Assembly (NCBI GenBank): GCA_029061255.1
Contig: JAIDSL010000101.1
Coordinates: forward strand, 1 to 64,000
Length of the DNA stretch: 64,000 bases
Direction: 5' to 3'
Origin: Muribaculaceae bacterium
GTDB lineage: Bacteria; Bacteroidota; Bacteroidia; Bacteroidales; Muribaculaceae
This document shows, piece after piece, positions 38,632-48,478 of the stretch. Position numbers and translations under genes: made by a program. Below the pieces are notes generated by a model, which saw nothing but the letters and a program-made list of their open reading frames with translations, made no database searches and was not told the origin of the DNA. Numbering within the stretch: the first letter of the stretch is position 1; each line of letters starts with the position of its first letter.

Positions 38632-39435
38632 ATGAAAACACGTCTTAACTATCTCATCGCAGCCTCTTGCTTAGGCCTCTTTGCACTTTCAGCAGATGCT
38701 CTCAGCAGCAAAAGTGATCTTCCCGTAATGGATCAGGAAATAGAAGTGGCCGGATTGACTCAGAATGATTCCATCCTTCCAGAAGTAAAGCCATACTACA
38801 CTTTCTCATCAGCAGCAGGCGCCATTGAATTCATGATGAATTCAGAGAACAGCGAGGAGTACGCCCGCGGAATTCTTCCCCAGATGGCAAATGAAGAACT
38901 CAGCTATGTTGAGAAACTCATCAACAGCGACCATGACGGATTCGTAGTGGTAGACAAGAGCCGAATGAAAGTAATAAAGTTCAACCGCTTCGGAGTAGAA
39001 CAGGAATGTTTCGGGATGGCTTGCGCCAAAAACTACGGAACAAAACACACCACTGGCGATTCCCGCACCCCGGAAGGATTCTTCTCGGTGAAACAAATAC
39101 AAAACAGCACTGACTGGCACTATGTGGATGACAACGGGGTGGTCAGCGAAAAGACAGGGGAATTCGGACCCCGATTCATAAGATTGAATATTCCGGGTAT
39201 CACATGCATAGGGATTCACGGCACAGCTGCTCCCTGGAGCATCGGAGGACGCCGTAGCCACGGATGCATCCGCCTTACCAACGAAAACATAATGAAGATG
39301 GTAGATATGGTAGAACCGGGAATGCCGGTAATCATCACGCCCGGAAAAAAGGACATGGCAGTAAACGAAAGCGAAGGCTACAACATCCCTTCAATCTCCA
39401 CCACCATCAACATCACCCCACTCGCCATGAACTGA
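38632..39435 (+). CDS. L,D-transpeptidase (YkuD) family protein
   Basis: Signal peptide; GIHGTAAPWSIGGRRSHGCIRLTNENIMKM catalytic HGT...SHGCIR motif. Confidence 0.92.
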   Translation: MKTRLNYLIAASCLGLFALSADALSSKSDLPVMDQEIEVAGLTQNDSILPEVKPYYTFSSAAGAIEFMMNSENSEEYARGILPQMANEELSYVEKLINSDHDGFVVVDKSRMKVIKFNRFGVEQECFGMACAKNYGTKHTTGDSRTPEGFFSVKQIQNSTDWHYVDDNGVVSEKTGEFGPRFIRLNIPGITCIGIHGTAAPWSIGGRRSHGCIRLTNENIMKMVDMVEPGMPVIITPGKKDMAVNESEGYNIPSISTTINITPLAMN

Positions 39436-39438
39436 CAT

Positions 39439-39483
39439 GGAAAGCAGGCTTTCCACTATGGAAGGGAGGCTTCCCAGCCTCCC
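39439..39483. repeat. Paired hairpins GGAAAG-cagg-CTTTCC and GGGAGGC-ttccca-GCCTCCC
   Basis: Direct reading of the ldt-mdh intergenic region. Confidence 0.7.
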
Positions 39484-39511
39484 ACCTGAGTCTGAACATA
39501 AGCACCCATAT

Positions 39512-39546
39512 AAGCGTTGATAATGTAAGTTTATCAACGCTTTTAA
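39512..39546 (+). terminator. Stem-loop, likely terminator upstream of mdh
   Basis: AAGCGTTGATAA-tgtaagt-TTATCAACGCTT then TTAAT. Confidence 0.6.
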
Positions 39547-39559
39547 TCTTATATAGAAT

Positions 39560-40558
39560 ATGAATTACCTATCGAATGACAAACTCGTCATCATCGGAGC
39601 TGCCGGCATGATCGGCAGCAACATGGCCCAGACAGCCATTATGAAAAAACTTACTCCAAACATCTGCCTCTACGACCCATACGGTCCCGGACTGGAAGGT
39701 GTGGCAGAAGAACTGAAGCAGTGTGGTTTTGAAGGACTTAACCTTACATACACCACTGATGTTGCTGAAGCTCTTAAGGATGCAAAATATATAGTGAACT
39801 CCGGAGGCGCTGCCCGCAAGGCAGGCATGACCCGCGAAGACCTTCTCAAAGGGAATGCTGAAATCGCTGAAGAATTCGGCAAGAATGTGAAGAAATATTG
39901 CCCCGATGTGAAGCATATCGTAGTGATTTTCAACCCTGCTGACATCACCGGCCTTATCACACTTCTCTACAGCGGGTTGAAGCCAAGTCAGGTTTCCACT
40001 CTCGCTGCCCTCGACAGCACACGCCTCCGCAACGAGCTCTCAAAGCAGCTCAACGTAGAGCCTGACAATATCGTCAACTGCCGCACTTATGGCGGACATG
40101 GCGAGCAGATGGCAGTTTTCGCATCTACAGCAAAGGTCAACGGCAAGCCGCTCGTAGACTTCATTGGTACCGAACCGCTTACACATGAGGCTTGGGAAGA
40201 CCTGAAGCAGAGAGTGATCCAAGGGGGAAAGAGAATTATAGAACTCCGCGGACGCAGCTCATTCCAGAGCCCGGCATATCTGTCGATCGAGATGATTGAG
40301 GCTGCAATGGGTGGCGCAATGTTCCGTTGGCCTGTCGGCACATATGTAAACAATGACCGTTTCAGTCATATCATGATGGCTATGGAGACGACCATCGACA
40401 AGGAAGGCGTGACAGTTCAGCCTATGACCGGCACACCGGAAGAAGAAAAGGAACTCGAGCAGAGCTACAAGCACCTCTGCGCACTCCGCGACGAAGTGAT
40501 CGAGCTGGGCATCATGCCTCCGATCGCTGACTGGAGCAAGATCAACCCGAACCTTTAA
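39560..40558 (+). CDS. mdh: Malate dehydrogenase
   Basis: Rossmann GAAGMIGSNMAQ; NPADITGLITLLYSG; TYGGHGEQMAVF. Confidence 0.9.
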   Translation: MNYLSNDKLVIIGAAGMIGSNMAQTAIMKKLTPNICLYDPYGPGLEGVAEELKQCGFEGLNLTYTTDVAEALKDAKYIVNSGGAARKAGMTREDLLKGNAEIAEEFGKNVKKYCPDVKHIVVIFNPADITGLITLLYSGLKPSQVSTLAALDSTRLRNELSKQLNVEPDNIVNCRTYGGHGEQMAVFASTAKVNGKPLVDFIGTEPLTHEAWEDLKQRVIQGGKRIIELRGRSSFQSPAYLSIEMIEAAMGGAMFRWPVGTYVNNDRFSHIMMAMETTIDKEGVTVQPMTGTPEEEKELEQSYKHLCALRDEVIELGIMPPIADWSKINPNL

Positions 40559-40561
40559 TAC

Positions 40562-40666
40562 AATGCATAATTCATAATGCATAATGCACAATGCATAATG
40601 CATAATGCATAATTGGCTACGCCCAAGCTAAAGCAAGTCATAATGCACAATGCATAATGCATAATT
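40562..40666. repeat. TGCATAAT array with internal 'attggctacgcccaagctaaagcaagtcataatgc'
   Basis: Direct reading. Confidence 0.9.
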
Positions 40667-40680
40667 AAAAGAATGCTTAG

Positions 40681-40702
40681 AAATCGGCTTAAACCGATTT
40701 TT
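40681..40702 (+). terminator. Intrinsic terminator downstream of mdh
   Basis: AAATCGG-cttaaa-CCGATTTTT. Confidence 0.65.
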
Positions 40703-40847
40703 AAGCCTTCTGTTTTCCCATTTAAGGGCTAGGACTTTAAGGACCTTAAGGGCTTTAATCCACTATATGACTAAACCTTTTAAACCTTTTAAACCTTTTA
40801 AACGTTTAACTTACAAAACACACATCCACTAAAAAACTTAAACTACT

Positions 40848-41405
40848 ATGAAAGCACACAGAATCTTCACCCTGATAGCAGCAGCTATCGTCGCAATAAG
40901 CACAATATCCGCACAAAATAGCGCTCCGGCTCCCGGCTCAGGGGGCGCATTCACTCCCAATAACGGCAACAGCGCACCCGCACCCGGTGCAGGAGGAGCA
41001 TTCACTCCAAACGTGCCGCAAGGTCCCGGTCCGGGCGCAGGTTTCGGACCAAACGTCCCGATGTGGGGCACAAGCAACTCCATGATGAATGGTGGCCCAT
41101 GGGGTCCCGGCTCTTTCTCCGGTCCTTATAACAACGGACCCGGTTACAACTACGGTCAATCTAAAGTGATAGCCGTCGGTTATGATGCACAAGGAGTTTG
41201 GGAAACTATCCCGATGGTTGTAAGCTGGGAATGGAATGGCTTCTACTATGACGTGACGGTAGAAAACGCATGGAATCCCTGGACCCAGATGTGGGAAGGG
41301 GGCAACCTCGACATCCCCGCATTCCAGACCGCCTACACCCTCCGCGGCGTCCCCTACTCCTGGTATGCCAACCTCTCCACCGGCACCTACTACTTCAACC
41401 TTTAG
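40848..41405 (+). CDS. Small secreted Gly/Pro/Ala-rich repeat protein
   Basis: Signal peptide; imperfect repeats SAPAPGSGGAFTPNNGN / SAPAPGAGGAFTPNVPQ / GPGPGAGFGPNVPM; good RBS-distance start. Confidence 0.75.
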   Translation: MKAHRIFTLIAAAIVAISTISAQNSAPAPGSGGAFTPNNGNSAPAPGAGGAFTPNVPQGPGPGAGFGPNVPMWGTSNSMMNGGPWGPGSFSGPYNNGPGYNYGQSKVIAVGYDAQGVWETIPMVVSWEWNGFYYDVTVENAWNPWTQMWEGGNLDIPAFQTAYTLRGVPYSWYANLSTGTYYFNL

Positions 41406-41409
41406 CATT

Positions 41410-41580
41410 AATGCATAATTCATAATGCATAATGCATAATTGTTAGTCACTGAAATTCTGATGCTAAAACTTCTATGATAGTATACATTTATTAGACCAT
41501 TTACTCAATATAAGACTCGGGAAAAATTCCGAGTCTTTTTTCTGGCCTAATTATGCATTATGAATTATGAATTATGAATT
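41410..41580. repeat. TGCATAAT array (41410-41459) and inverted array (41549-41580) flanking a terminator
   Basis: Direct reading. Confidence 0.85.
41512..41542 (+). terminator. Intrinsic terminator
   Basis: AAGACTCGG-gaaaaatt-CCGAGTCTT followed by TTTT. Confidence 0.8.
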
Positions 41581-41584
41581 AATG

Positions 41585-41616
41585 TTTGCAAAAGTGCGGA
41601 TTTATCACTAAATTTG
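41585..41616 (+). promoter_or_regulatory. Bacteroidetes-type promoter (TTTG-20 nt-TAAATTTG) for trpS
   Basis: TTTG 41585-41588, TAAATTTG 41609-41616, 26 nt before the trpS ATG. Confidence 0.65.
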
Positions 41617-41641
41617 CATAAAAATCACAAAATCACGAAAT

Positions 41642-42754
41642 ATGGATTCAGAAAAGACTGCCCCCGTGGCTGACCAGAATAGCAATCTCCGTCCCGACGG
41701 AAGCAAAAAAATTGTATTGAGCGGCATACGCTCCACCGGCAACCTCCATCTTGGTAATTACTATGGAGCGCTTCAGAAATTCGTGCGTATGCAGGATGAC
41801 TATGACAGCCGCTACTTCATCGCTGACCTACATGCCCTGACCACTAACCCCGACCCCAAGGCACTCCACGAAAGCGTGAAGCAGATTCTTGCTGAATACC
41901 TTGCTGCCGGTCTTGACCCTGACAAGAATATCCTTTACGTGCAGAGCGACATACCGGAAATATCCGAAATGTATCTGCTAATGAATATGCATGTTGGTAT
42001 CGGCGAACTGATGCGCACCGCTTCATTCAAAGACAAAGCCCGCAAAGTCCTCGGCATCACTTCTGAAGGAGATGAAATTGAAAAAGAAATCATCGGCAAC
42101 CAAAACAACAATGCCCGCGTAAATGCCGGACTCCTCACCTACCCCACCCTTATGGCCGTCGATATCCTCATCCACCATGCCGACTATGTCCCCGTAGGCA
42201 AAGACCAGGAACAGCACCTCGAACTTACTCGCCGCTTCGGCCGCCGTTTCAACTCTTTCTATGGCGTGGACTATTTCAAAGAGCCTGTCAACTTCAATTT
42301 CGGTGGCGAAGCCATCAAGGTGCCGGGGCTTGACGGCAGCGGCAAGATGGGTAAGACAGAGGCAAACTGCATCTACCTCATTGACGATGAGAAGACACTC
42401 CTCAAGAAAGTGATGAGAGATGTGACGGATGCCGGTCCCACAGAGCCGAACTCACCGGTATCACAGCCTGTGGAAAACCTCTTCACACTTATGGACCTCG
42501 TGAGCGGCAAAGACACCACCGACCATTTCCGCAAGGCATATGCCGACTGCAGCATCCGCTATGGCGACCTCAAGAAGCAGCTTGCCGAAGACATGCTCAA
42601 GGTGACACTGCCAATCCGCCAACGTATCCTCGACATCCGCGACAATGACGAATATCTATCAAAGATCGTGAAGCAAGGCGCAGAGCGAACACGAGAATAT
42701 GCTGCCAAGACACTCAAGGATGTACGTGAGATAATGGGAATACGAAAAATATGA
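41642..42754 (+). CDS. trpS: Tryptophan--tRNA ligase
   Basis: STGNLHLGNYYGAL (HIGH-like) and KMGKTEANCI (KMSKS-like). Confidence 0.95.
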   Translation: MDSEKTAPVADQNSNLRPDGSKKIVLSGIRSTGNLHLGNYYGALQKFVRMQDDYDSRYFIADLHALTTNPDPKALHESVKQILAEYLAAGLDPDKNILYVQSDIPEISEMYLLMNMHVGIGELMRTASFKDKARKVLGITSEGDEIEKEIIGNQNNNARVNAGLLTYPTLMAVDILIHHADYVPVGKDQEQHLELTRRFGRRFNSFYGVDYFKEPVNFNFGGEAIKVPGLDGSGKMGKTEANCIYLIDDEKTLLKKVMRDVTDAGPTEPNSPVSQPVENLFTLMDLVSGKDTTDHFRKAYADCSIRYGDLKKQLAEDMLKVTLPIRQRILDIRDNDEYLSKIVKQGAERTREYAAKTLKDVREIMGIRKI

Positions 42755-43614
42755 GACTTCTCTCTATATTCAGCATCCTGCTGGTGATATTAAGCGGTTG
42801 CGGTGGCGGTCTGAAAGATGACCGCCCTGCAATCGCTGTCAGTTTCGAGCCACAGGCATGGATGCTGACGCAAATAGCAGGTGATGACTTCGATATCGTG
42901 ACCCTTCTTCCTGCCGGAAGCGACCCGGAGACATATCAACCGTCGATCAGCACCATGAAGGGACTCGGAAAATCTGAAGCATTTTTCACTCTCGGCACTG
43001 ATGGCTTCGAAAAGTCGCTGACAGAGAATATTGCATCAAATTTCCCTGATTTAAAAGTCGTAGACTGTACAGAAGGGGTAGAGAAAATCATCGGCACGCA
43101 CGGACATCATGACCATGACGGTCATGATCATGACGGAGAGGAATTCGACCCGCATATGCTCGCATCGATCAAAAACAGTATCAAAATCGCCGACAATATG
43201 ACCCGATACCTGATGGCTATTCATCCGGAAAAAGCTGATGTCTACCAAAAGGCTGGAGAAAAACTTAAGACACGCATGCAGGCTATGGATGATTCAATCT
43301 GCAATATGAATATCTCAGGAAAGAGCTTTGCCATGAGGCACCCTTCTCTGTCATATTTCGCCAAAGACTACGGACTATCCCAGATAGCGCTACAGGCATC
43401 AGGCAAGGAAGCTTCGCCGCTGCAACTTAGCCAACAGATGAAGCTGATGAAAGAATCCGGCACAGAAGTCTTTATAATGGAGAAAGAGCATGCTTCTCCC
43501 GGCGATGAAGAGGCTGCCAAGCAGCTTGGGCTGCAGACTATCGAGGTGTCGCTTAACTCTGCCGAGTGGCTTAACGACCTAATGAAAACAGCAAATGAAA
43601 TTAATCGGGATTGA
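42751..43614 (+). CDS. znuA: Zinc ABC transporter substrate-binding protein
   Basis: Lipobox LSGCGG; His-rich loop THGHHDHDGHDHDGEEFDPH; TroA/ZnuA fold pattern. Confidence 0.9.
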   Translation: MRLLSIFSILLVILSGCGGGLKDDRPAIAVSFEPQAWMLTQIAGDDFDIVTLLPAGSDPETYQPSISTMKGLGKSEAFFTLGTDGFEKSLTENIASNFPDLKVVDCTEGVEKIIGTHGHHDHDGHDHDGEEFDPHMLASIKNSIKIADNMTRYLMAIHPEKADVYQKAGEKLKTRMQAMDDSICNMNISGKSFAMRHPSLSYFAKDYGLSQIALQASGKEASPLQLSQQMKLMKESGTEVFIMEKEHASPGDEEAAKQLGLQTIEVSLNSAEWLNDLMKTANEINRD

Positions 43615-44275
43615 CGACATAACTGTCAGGTTTGACCATAAGGTGATCCTCGACCACGTGTCGCTAAGCGTGGATAAAGGAGACTTCATGGCAATCACCG
43701 GACCGAATGGAGGTGGGAAGACCACTCTTCTCCGCATTATGCTTCGTCTGATTAAGCCAACAGCAGGAAAAGTCGCATACTTTCATGACGGGGTTGAGAC
43801 TAAGCGTCTCCGAATCGGCTATCTTCCACAAAAAAGCAATATCGACACACGTTTCCCCATCACAGTAGGGGAAGCCATCAAGTCGGGACAAATCAAAGGT
43901 CTTCTGGCAAAAAGGAGCAAGCAAGACGAGGATGACTTCACAAGAGTCGTAGAGATGTGCGGAGTGAAAGATTACCTTAACCGTAATGTAGGGGTGTTAT
44001 CCGGCGGTCAGCTCCAGCGCACACTTCTTGCGCGAGCTATTGTCTCAAACCCTGAGATCATAATTCTTGATGAACCTCTCAGCTATGTGGATAAGACTTT
44101 CGAGCGACAGATTTACTCGATGATGGAAGACCTTGCCAAGGAGCATACGATAGTGCTCGTGAGCCACGAGATGTCGGTAATATCAGGCATGGCAAACCGC
44201 CATATCATCGTAGACCGAGGCATCCACGAATGCCACTCCCACCACCACTCCTTCACCGAATGCAATGAGTCTTAA
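43595..44275 (+). CDS. znuC: Metal (zinc) ABC transporter ATP-binding protein
   Basis: Walker A GPNGGGKTT, signature LSGGQLQR, Walker B IIILDEP. Confidence 0.92.
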   Translation: MKLIGIDDITVRFDHKVILDHVSLSVDKGDFMAITGPNGGGKTTLLRIMLRLIKPTAGKVAYFHDGVETKRLRIGYLPQKSNIDTRFPITVGEAIKSGQIKGLLAKRSKQDEDDFTRVVEMCGVKDYLNRNVGVLSGGQLQRTLLARAIVSNPEIIILDEPLSYVDKTFERQIYSMMEDLAKEHTIVLVSHEMSVISGMANRHIIVDRGIHECHSHHHSFTECNES

Positions 44276-44308
44276 GTCTTGAGTCTTAAGAAGTTTTGAT
44301 AGAAGTGA

Positions 44309-44395
44309 TTATGAATTATGCATTATGAATTATGAATTATGCATTATGAATTATGCATTATGAATTATGCATTATGAATTATGCATTATGAATTA
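44309..44395. repeat. ATTATGCATTATGAATTATG tandem array
   Basis: About 85 nt of alternating gcattatgaattat units. Confidence 0.9.
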
Positions 44396-44405
44396 AGCTA
44401 AAGGG

Positions 44406-45635
44406 ATGATACTTAATTATATTTGGATAGGATTCCTGATCGTGGCTTTCCTGATGGCTGTCGGCGTGTCGCTGACCACAGGAGAGACAGTCATCTGGAG
44501 CGACATAATGAATGCCTCTTTTACTCAGGCTGCTTTTGCATTTGAGATTTCTCTTGGACTCACCGGAGTGCTATCTCTATGGATGGGAATAATGAAGATA
44601 GGTGAGAAGGGAGGAGTCACTACCGGAATGGCAAAGCTTGTCAGCCCCTTTTTCTCACGTCTCTTCCCGGGCATTCCTAAAGATCATCCTGCCATGGGAG
44701 CAATCTTCATGAATCTCACAGCCAACATGCTGGGCCTCGACAATGCAGCTACTCCGATGGGGCTCCGGGCAATGCAGGAGATGCAGACTCTCAACAAGCA
44801 GAAAGACACAGCCACTGATGCCATGATAATGTTTTTGGTGCTCAATAGCAGTGGTCTCTGCCTGATTCCTGTGAGCATCATGATGTATCGGGCGCAGGGA
44901 GGTGCAGCAAATCCAACAGATATCTTTATCCCAATATTACTTGCCACTGCCATTGCCACACTTGTGGGCCTTATAGCATTGTGCCTTAAGCAGCGGATAA
45001 GGATGGATGCAGTGCTTTGGAGCTGGCTTGGGGGAATAGCTGCAGTAGTTGGAGGAGTAGCTTGGTGGTTTTCTACATTGCCTGCTGAGAAAGTGGAATC
45101 ATACTCCACTTTTGCTGCTAATTTCCTCCTCTTCAGCGTAATTATTCTTTTCATTTTGGCAGGAATCCGTAAGAAAGTAAATGTCTATGATAGCTTTATC
45201 GAAGGAGCGAAGGAGGGATTCAAGACTGCTGTCGGAATCATCCCCTACCTTGTGGCAATTCTTGTAGCCATCGGCATGTTCAGGGCATCAGGAGCCCTTG
45301 ACGCATTGACAGGGGGAGTATCTTATGCCCTGGCATATTGCGGAGTCGACACCCAATGGGTAGGGGCTTTGCCGACGATGCTGATGAAGCCACTGAGCGG
45401 AAGCGGCAGCTGCGCCATGATGCTTGATGTGATGAAAGCGGAGGGTGCTGATGCGTTCGTCAGCCGCCTTGCAGCAGTAGTCAGAGGAAGCACCGACACC
45501 ACATTCTACATCCTCGCAGTATATTTCGGCTCCGTAGGGGTAATGAAGACCCGCTATGCAGCCGGCTACGCTCTCCTCGCCGACATCACCGGTGCCATCG
45601 CCGCCGTCTTCATCGCCTACCTCTTCTGGGGCTGA
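44406..45635 (+). CDS. Nucleoside-recognition/spore maturation SpmA-SpmB-like fusion membrane protein
   Basis: FMNLTANMLGLDNAATPMGLRAMQEMQ (SpmA-like) and C-terminal GSGSCAMMLDVMK...VVRGSTDTTFYILAVYFGSVGV (SpmB-like). Confidence 0.88.
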   Translation: MILNYIWIGFLIVAFLMAVGVSLTTGETVIWSDIMNASFTQAAFAFEISLGLTGVLSLWMGIMKIGEKGGVTTGMAKLVSPFFSRLFPGIPKDHPAMGAIFMNLTANMLGLDNAATPMGLRAMQEMQTLNKQKDTATDAMIMFLVLNSSGLCLIPVSIMMYRAQGGAANPTDIFIPILLATAIATLVGLIALCLKQRIRMDAVLWSWLGGIAAVVGGVAWWFSTLPAEKVESYSTFAANFLLFSVIILFILAGIRKKVNVYDSFIEGAKEGFKTAVGIIPYLVAILVAIGMFRASGALDALTGGVSYALAYCGVDTQWVGALPTMLMKPLSGSGSCAMMLDVMKAEGADAFVSRLAAVVRGSTDTTFYILAVYFGSVGVMKTRYAAGYALLADITGAIAAVFIAYLFWG

Positions 45636-45713
45636 AACCTGCCATTCTTGCGAAGCCGTCTCCGCTGCAAGCTTCTGTTTGCTTTTATAGATTTTCATAT
45701 TTTCAAGAAAAAT

Positions 45714-45745
45714 TTTGTGAGTATCCGAAAAAATTAGTAATTTTG
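45714..45745 (+). promoter_or_regulatory. Bacteroidetes-type promoter (TTTG-20 nt-TAATTTTG)
   Basis: TTTG 45714-45717 and TAATTTTG 45738-45745 with a 20-nt gap. Confidence 0.65.
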
Positions 45746-45810
45746 CAGTCGAAATGAGACCGATTATGCAACATATAAGAAATAAACATATGGCAGAAAT
45801 GCCGTAAGGG

Positions 45811-45846
45811 ATACGCACCCCCGAAAGGGGATGCGTATTTTTTTTA
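45811..45846 (+). terminator. Intrinsic terminator in the pyrC leader
   Basis: atacgcacccc-cgaaa-ggggatgcgtat followed by a T run. Confidence 0.75.
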
Positions 45847-45895
45847 TGTAAGCATTCCGGTCGCCTGATTTATAAACTTCTTAACACATTATATT

Positions 45896-47233
45896 ATGCT
45901 CTATCACGAATTGCCGGCTGAAGATATGCCACGACATTACATTCTTAGCCATTGTATCTGGGTAGATGATGAAGGAGCCTCACCGGGCTCCTCTATCGAG
46001 GTAATCAATGGAAAAATCATAAGAATCGAACGAGGAGGCCATATCTTTCCGGAGAATATGGCAACTTTAGAATACATAATGCGAGACAAACTCGTGACTT
46101 ATGGCCTTTGCGACGTACACGTCCATCTGCGCCAACCGGGATTCGAAGCTAAGGAAACTATTGCTACCGGGACCACTGCTGCCATGATGGGTGGATACAC
46201 TGCCGTATGCGCAATGCCAAACCTTAACCCTACCCCAGACTCCGTAGAGCATATCGAAGAAGAGCTAAACCATATCAAGGAAGATGGCGCAATCAGCGTG
46301 TATCCCTATGCAGCAATCACTATCGACCGCAAAGGGCGCCAACTTGTCGACATGGAAACCCTCCGTGAATATGCAATTGCCTTCTCTGACGATGGAAGCG
46401 GAGTGCAAAGCGAGGAGATGATGCGCAAAGCCATGGAAGAAGCCGCAAGGCTTGACGTCATTATCGCAGCCCACTGCGAAGTGAATGATCTTCTGAAAGG
46501 AGGCTATATTCACGACGGGGAATACTGCAAAGCAAATGGACATAAAGGAATCTGCTCAGAAAGCGAGTGGGGACAAATTGAGCGCGACCTAAAACTTGCA
46601 GAAGAAACAGGTTGCCGCTACCACGTCTGCCACATATCCACCAAAGAGAGTGTGGAGCTAATACGTCAGGCTAAGAAACGGGGCGTAAAAGTGACTTGCG
46701 AGACGGGTCCACATTACCTTGTATTCTGCGACGAAGACCTGATGGATGAGGGTCGATTCAAAATGAATCCCCCTATCAGAAGCCGCGAAGACCGCGATGC
46801 TCTGATTGAGGGAATAAAAGACGGCACCATCGATTGCATCGCTACCGACCATGCTCCACATACTGCCGACGAGAAAAGCCGTGGGCTAAAGGGAAGCGCG
46901 ATGGGAGTAGTAGGTCTTGAGACCGCATTTGGCGTCTGCTACACACATCTGGTCAAGACAGGAATAATTACGCTTGAAAGGCTCGTGGAACTGATGTGCC
47001 TGAATCCACGTCGTATCTTCGGACTTGAAGTGGATGGCGAAGCCAATTTCGCAGTCTTCAATCTTGATAAAAAATGGACTGTAAACCCTGAAAATTTCGC
47101 CTCCAAGGGAAAAGCGACTCCTTTCGAAGGAATGCAACTAACTGGAAAACCTGAAAGATTAATATTCGAAGGAAAACTGATAGATCTAATATTTCAGGGA
47201 TACAGCAAGTCTTCAAAAGCTTTTCAGCAATAA
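45896..47233 (+). CDS. pyrC: Dihydroorotase
   Basis: DVHVHLRQPGFEAKETIATGTTAAMMGGYT; DCIATDHAPHTADEKSRG. Confidence 0.93.
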   Translation: MLYHELPAEDMPRHYILSHCIWVDDEGASPGSSIEVINGKIIRIERGGHIFPENMATLEYIMRDKLVTYGLCDVHVHLRQPGFEAKETIATGTTAAMMGGYTAVCAMPNLNPTPDSVEHIEEELNHIKEDGAISVYPYAAITIDRKGRQLVDMETLREYAIAFSDDGSGVQSEEMMRKAMEEAARLDVIIAAHCEVNDLLKGGYIHDGEYCKANGHKGICSESEWGQIERDLKLAEETGCRYHVCHISTKESVELIRQAKKRGVKVTCETGPHYLVFCDEDLMDEGRFKMNPPIRSREDRDALIEGIKDGTIDCIATDHAPHTADEKSRGLKGSAMGVVGLETAFGVCYTHLVKTGIITLERLVELMCLNPRRIFGLEVDGEANFAVFNLDKKWTVNPENFASKGKATPFEGMQLTGKPERLIFEGKLIDLIFQGYSKSSKAFQQ

Positions 47234-47325
47234 TCAGAAAAAAAGTTTCTACAGACAACATAAACACATTCCAATCATAAGCATAAAATCATAAATGCTT
47301 TCTCGCCGTATTTTTCAGCGACAAT

Positions 47326-47360
47326 TAATTATGAATTATGCATTATGAATTATGCATTAT
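47326..47360. repeat. ATTATGCATTATGAATTATG block before carA
   Basis: Direct reading. Confidence 0.85.
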
Positions 47361-47368
47361 AACAAAGT

Positions 47369-48478
47369 ATGAAAGACGCAGACGTAAAACTTGTATTGGA
47401 AAACGGACAGGAATTTCCCGGGCATAGCTGCGGCGCACGTCGCAGCATCGTCGGAGAGGTGGTCTTCAACACTTCGATGGTAGGATACCAGGAAATTCTT
47501 TCTGACCCCTCCTACACCAACCAGATTGTGGTCATGACTTATCCTCTGATCGGCAACTATGGTATCACCGATGATGACTTTGAGACAAAGTCACCTACAA
47601 TCGGGGGAATGGTGATGCGCGAATGCTGTGAGTCGCCATCCAACTTCCGATACACTAAAACCATGACCGAGACATTGGAGGAAGCAAACATACCTGCCAT
47701 CAGCGGTATCGATACCCGAAGGCTTGCCCGTATCATTCGCGATGAAGGATGCATGCGTGCAGCAATTGTACCCGTGGACACCCCTATTGAGGAAGCCCTG
47801 AAACTGATTGCTGACACTCCCGTTGACAAAAAGGTAGTAGCAAAGGTAAGTTGCAAGAAGCGATGGTTTTCCCGCACCCAGAACCAGAAGTTTAACGTGG
47901 TTGCAATTGACTGCGGAATAAAATTCAATATCATACGCTCGCTCAACAAGAGAGGCTGCAACGTGATTATCGTTCCTTACAATATGGATGCCGAACAAAT
48001 AATGGCATTCAAACCTGATGGTATATTTATTTCAAATGGACCCGGAGACCCGGAAGATGTGCCGGAAGTGAGAAACCTCGTCAAGAAACTGCGCGGAAAA
48101 CTCCCTATTTTCGGAATCTGCCTTGGCCATCAGATAATATCCCTTGCATTCGGAGCAAAGACCTACAAACTGAAATTCGGACACCGCGGTGCCAACCATC
48201 CGGTAAAGAACATGCTGACCGGTAAAATAGAAATCACCTCGCAAAACCATAATTACGCCGTTCGACCCGAAAGCATACGCGACACAGACCTTGAGATAAC
48301 ACATCTCAACCTACTCGACGGCACAGTAGAAGGAGTAAGAAACAAGGAGGAACACATATTTTCAGTACAATATCATCCGGAGAGCGCCCCGGGTCCGCAA
48401 GACAGCGGCTACCTCTTCGACGTTTTCATCCGCGATATGGAAGAACACAAAAAGGAAAGAGAGGTGAAAAATGCCTAA
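47369..48478 (+). CDS. carA: Carbamoyl-phosphate synthase small subunit
   Basis: [40 protein letters not shown] glutaminase triad. Confidence 0.95.
   Translation: MKDADVKLVLENGQEFPGHSCGARRSIVGEVVFNTSMVGYQEILSDPSYTNQIVVMTYPLIGNYGITDDDFETKSPTIGGMVMRECCESPSNFRYTKTMTETLEEANIPAISGIDTRRLARIIRDEGCMRAAIVPVDTPIEEALKLIADTPVDKKVVAKVSCKKRWFSRTQNQKFNVVAIDCGIKFNIIRSLNKRGCNVIIVPYNMDAEQIMAFKPDGIFISNGPGDPEDVPEVRNLVKKLRGKLPIFGICLGHQIISLAFGAKTYKLKFGHRGANHPVKNMLTGKIEITSQNHNYAVRPESIRDTDLEITHLNLLDGTVEGVRNKEEHIFSVQYHPESAPGPQDSGYLFDVFIRDMEEHKKEREVKNA

Noticed and set aside
44309-44395. ATTATGCA array as a CRISPR or origin iteron set
   Set aside because: Low-complexity, same family as many other intergenic arrays, no dnaA/rep or cas genes nearby.
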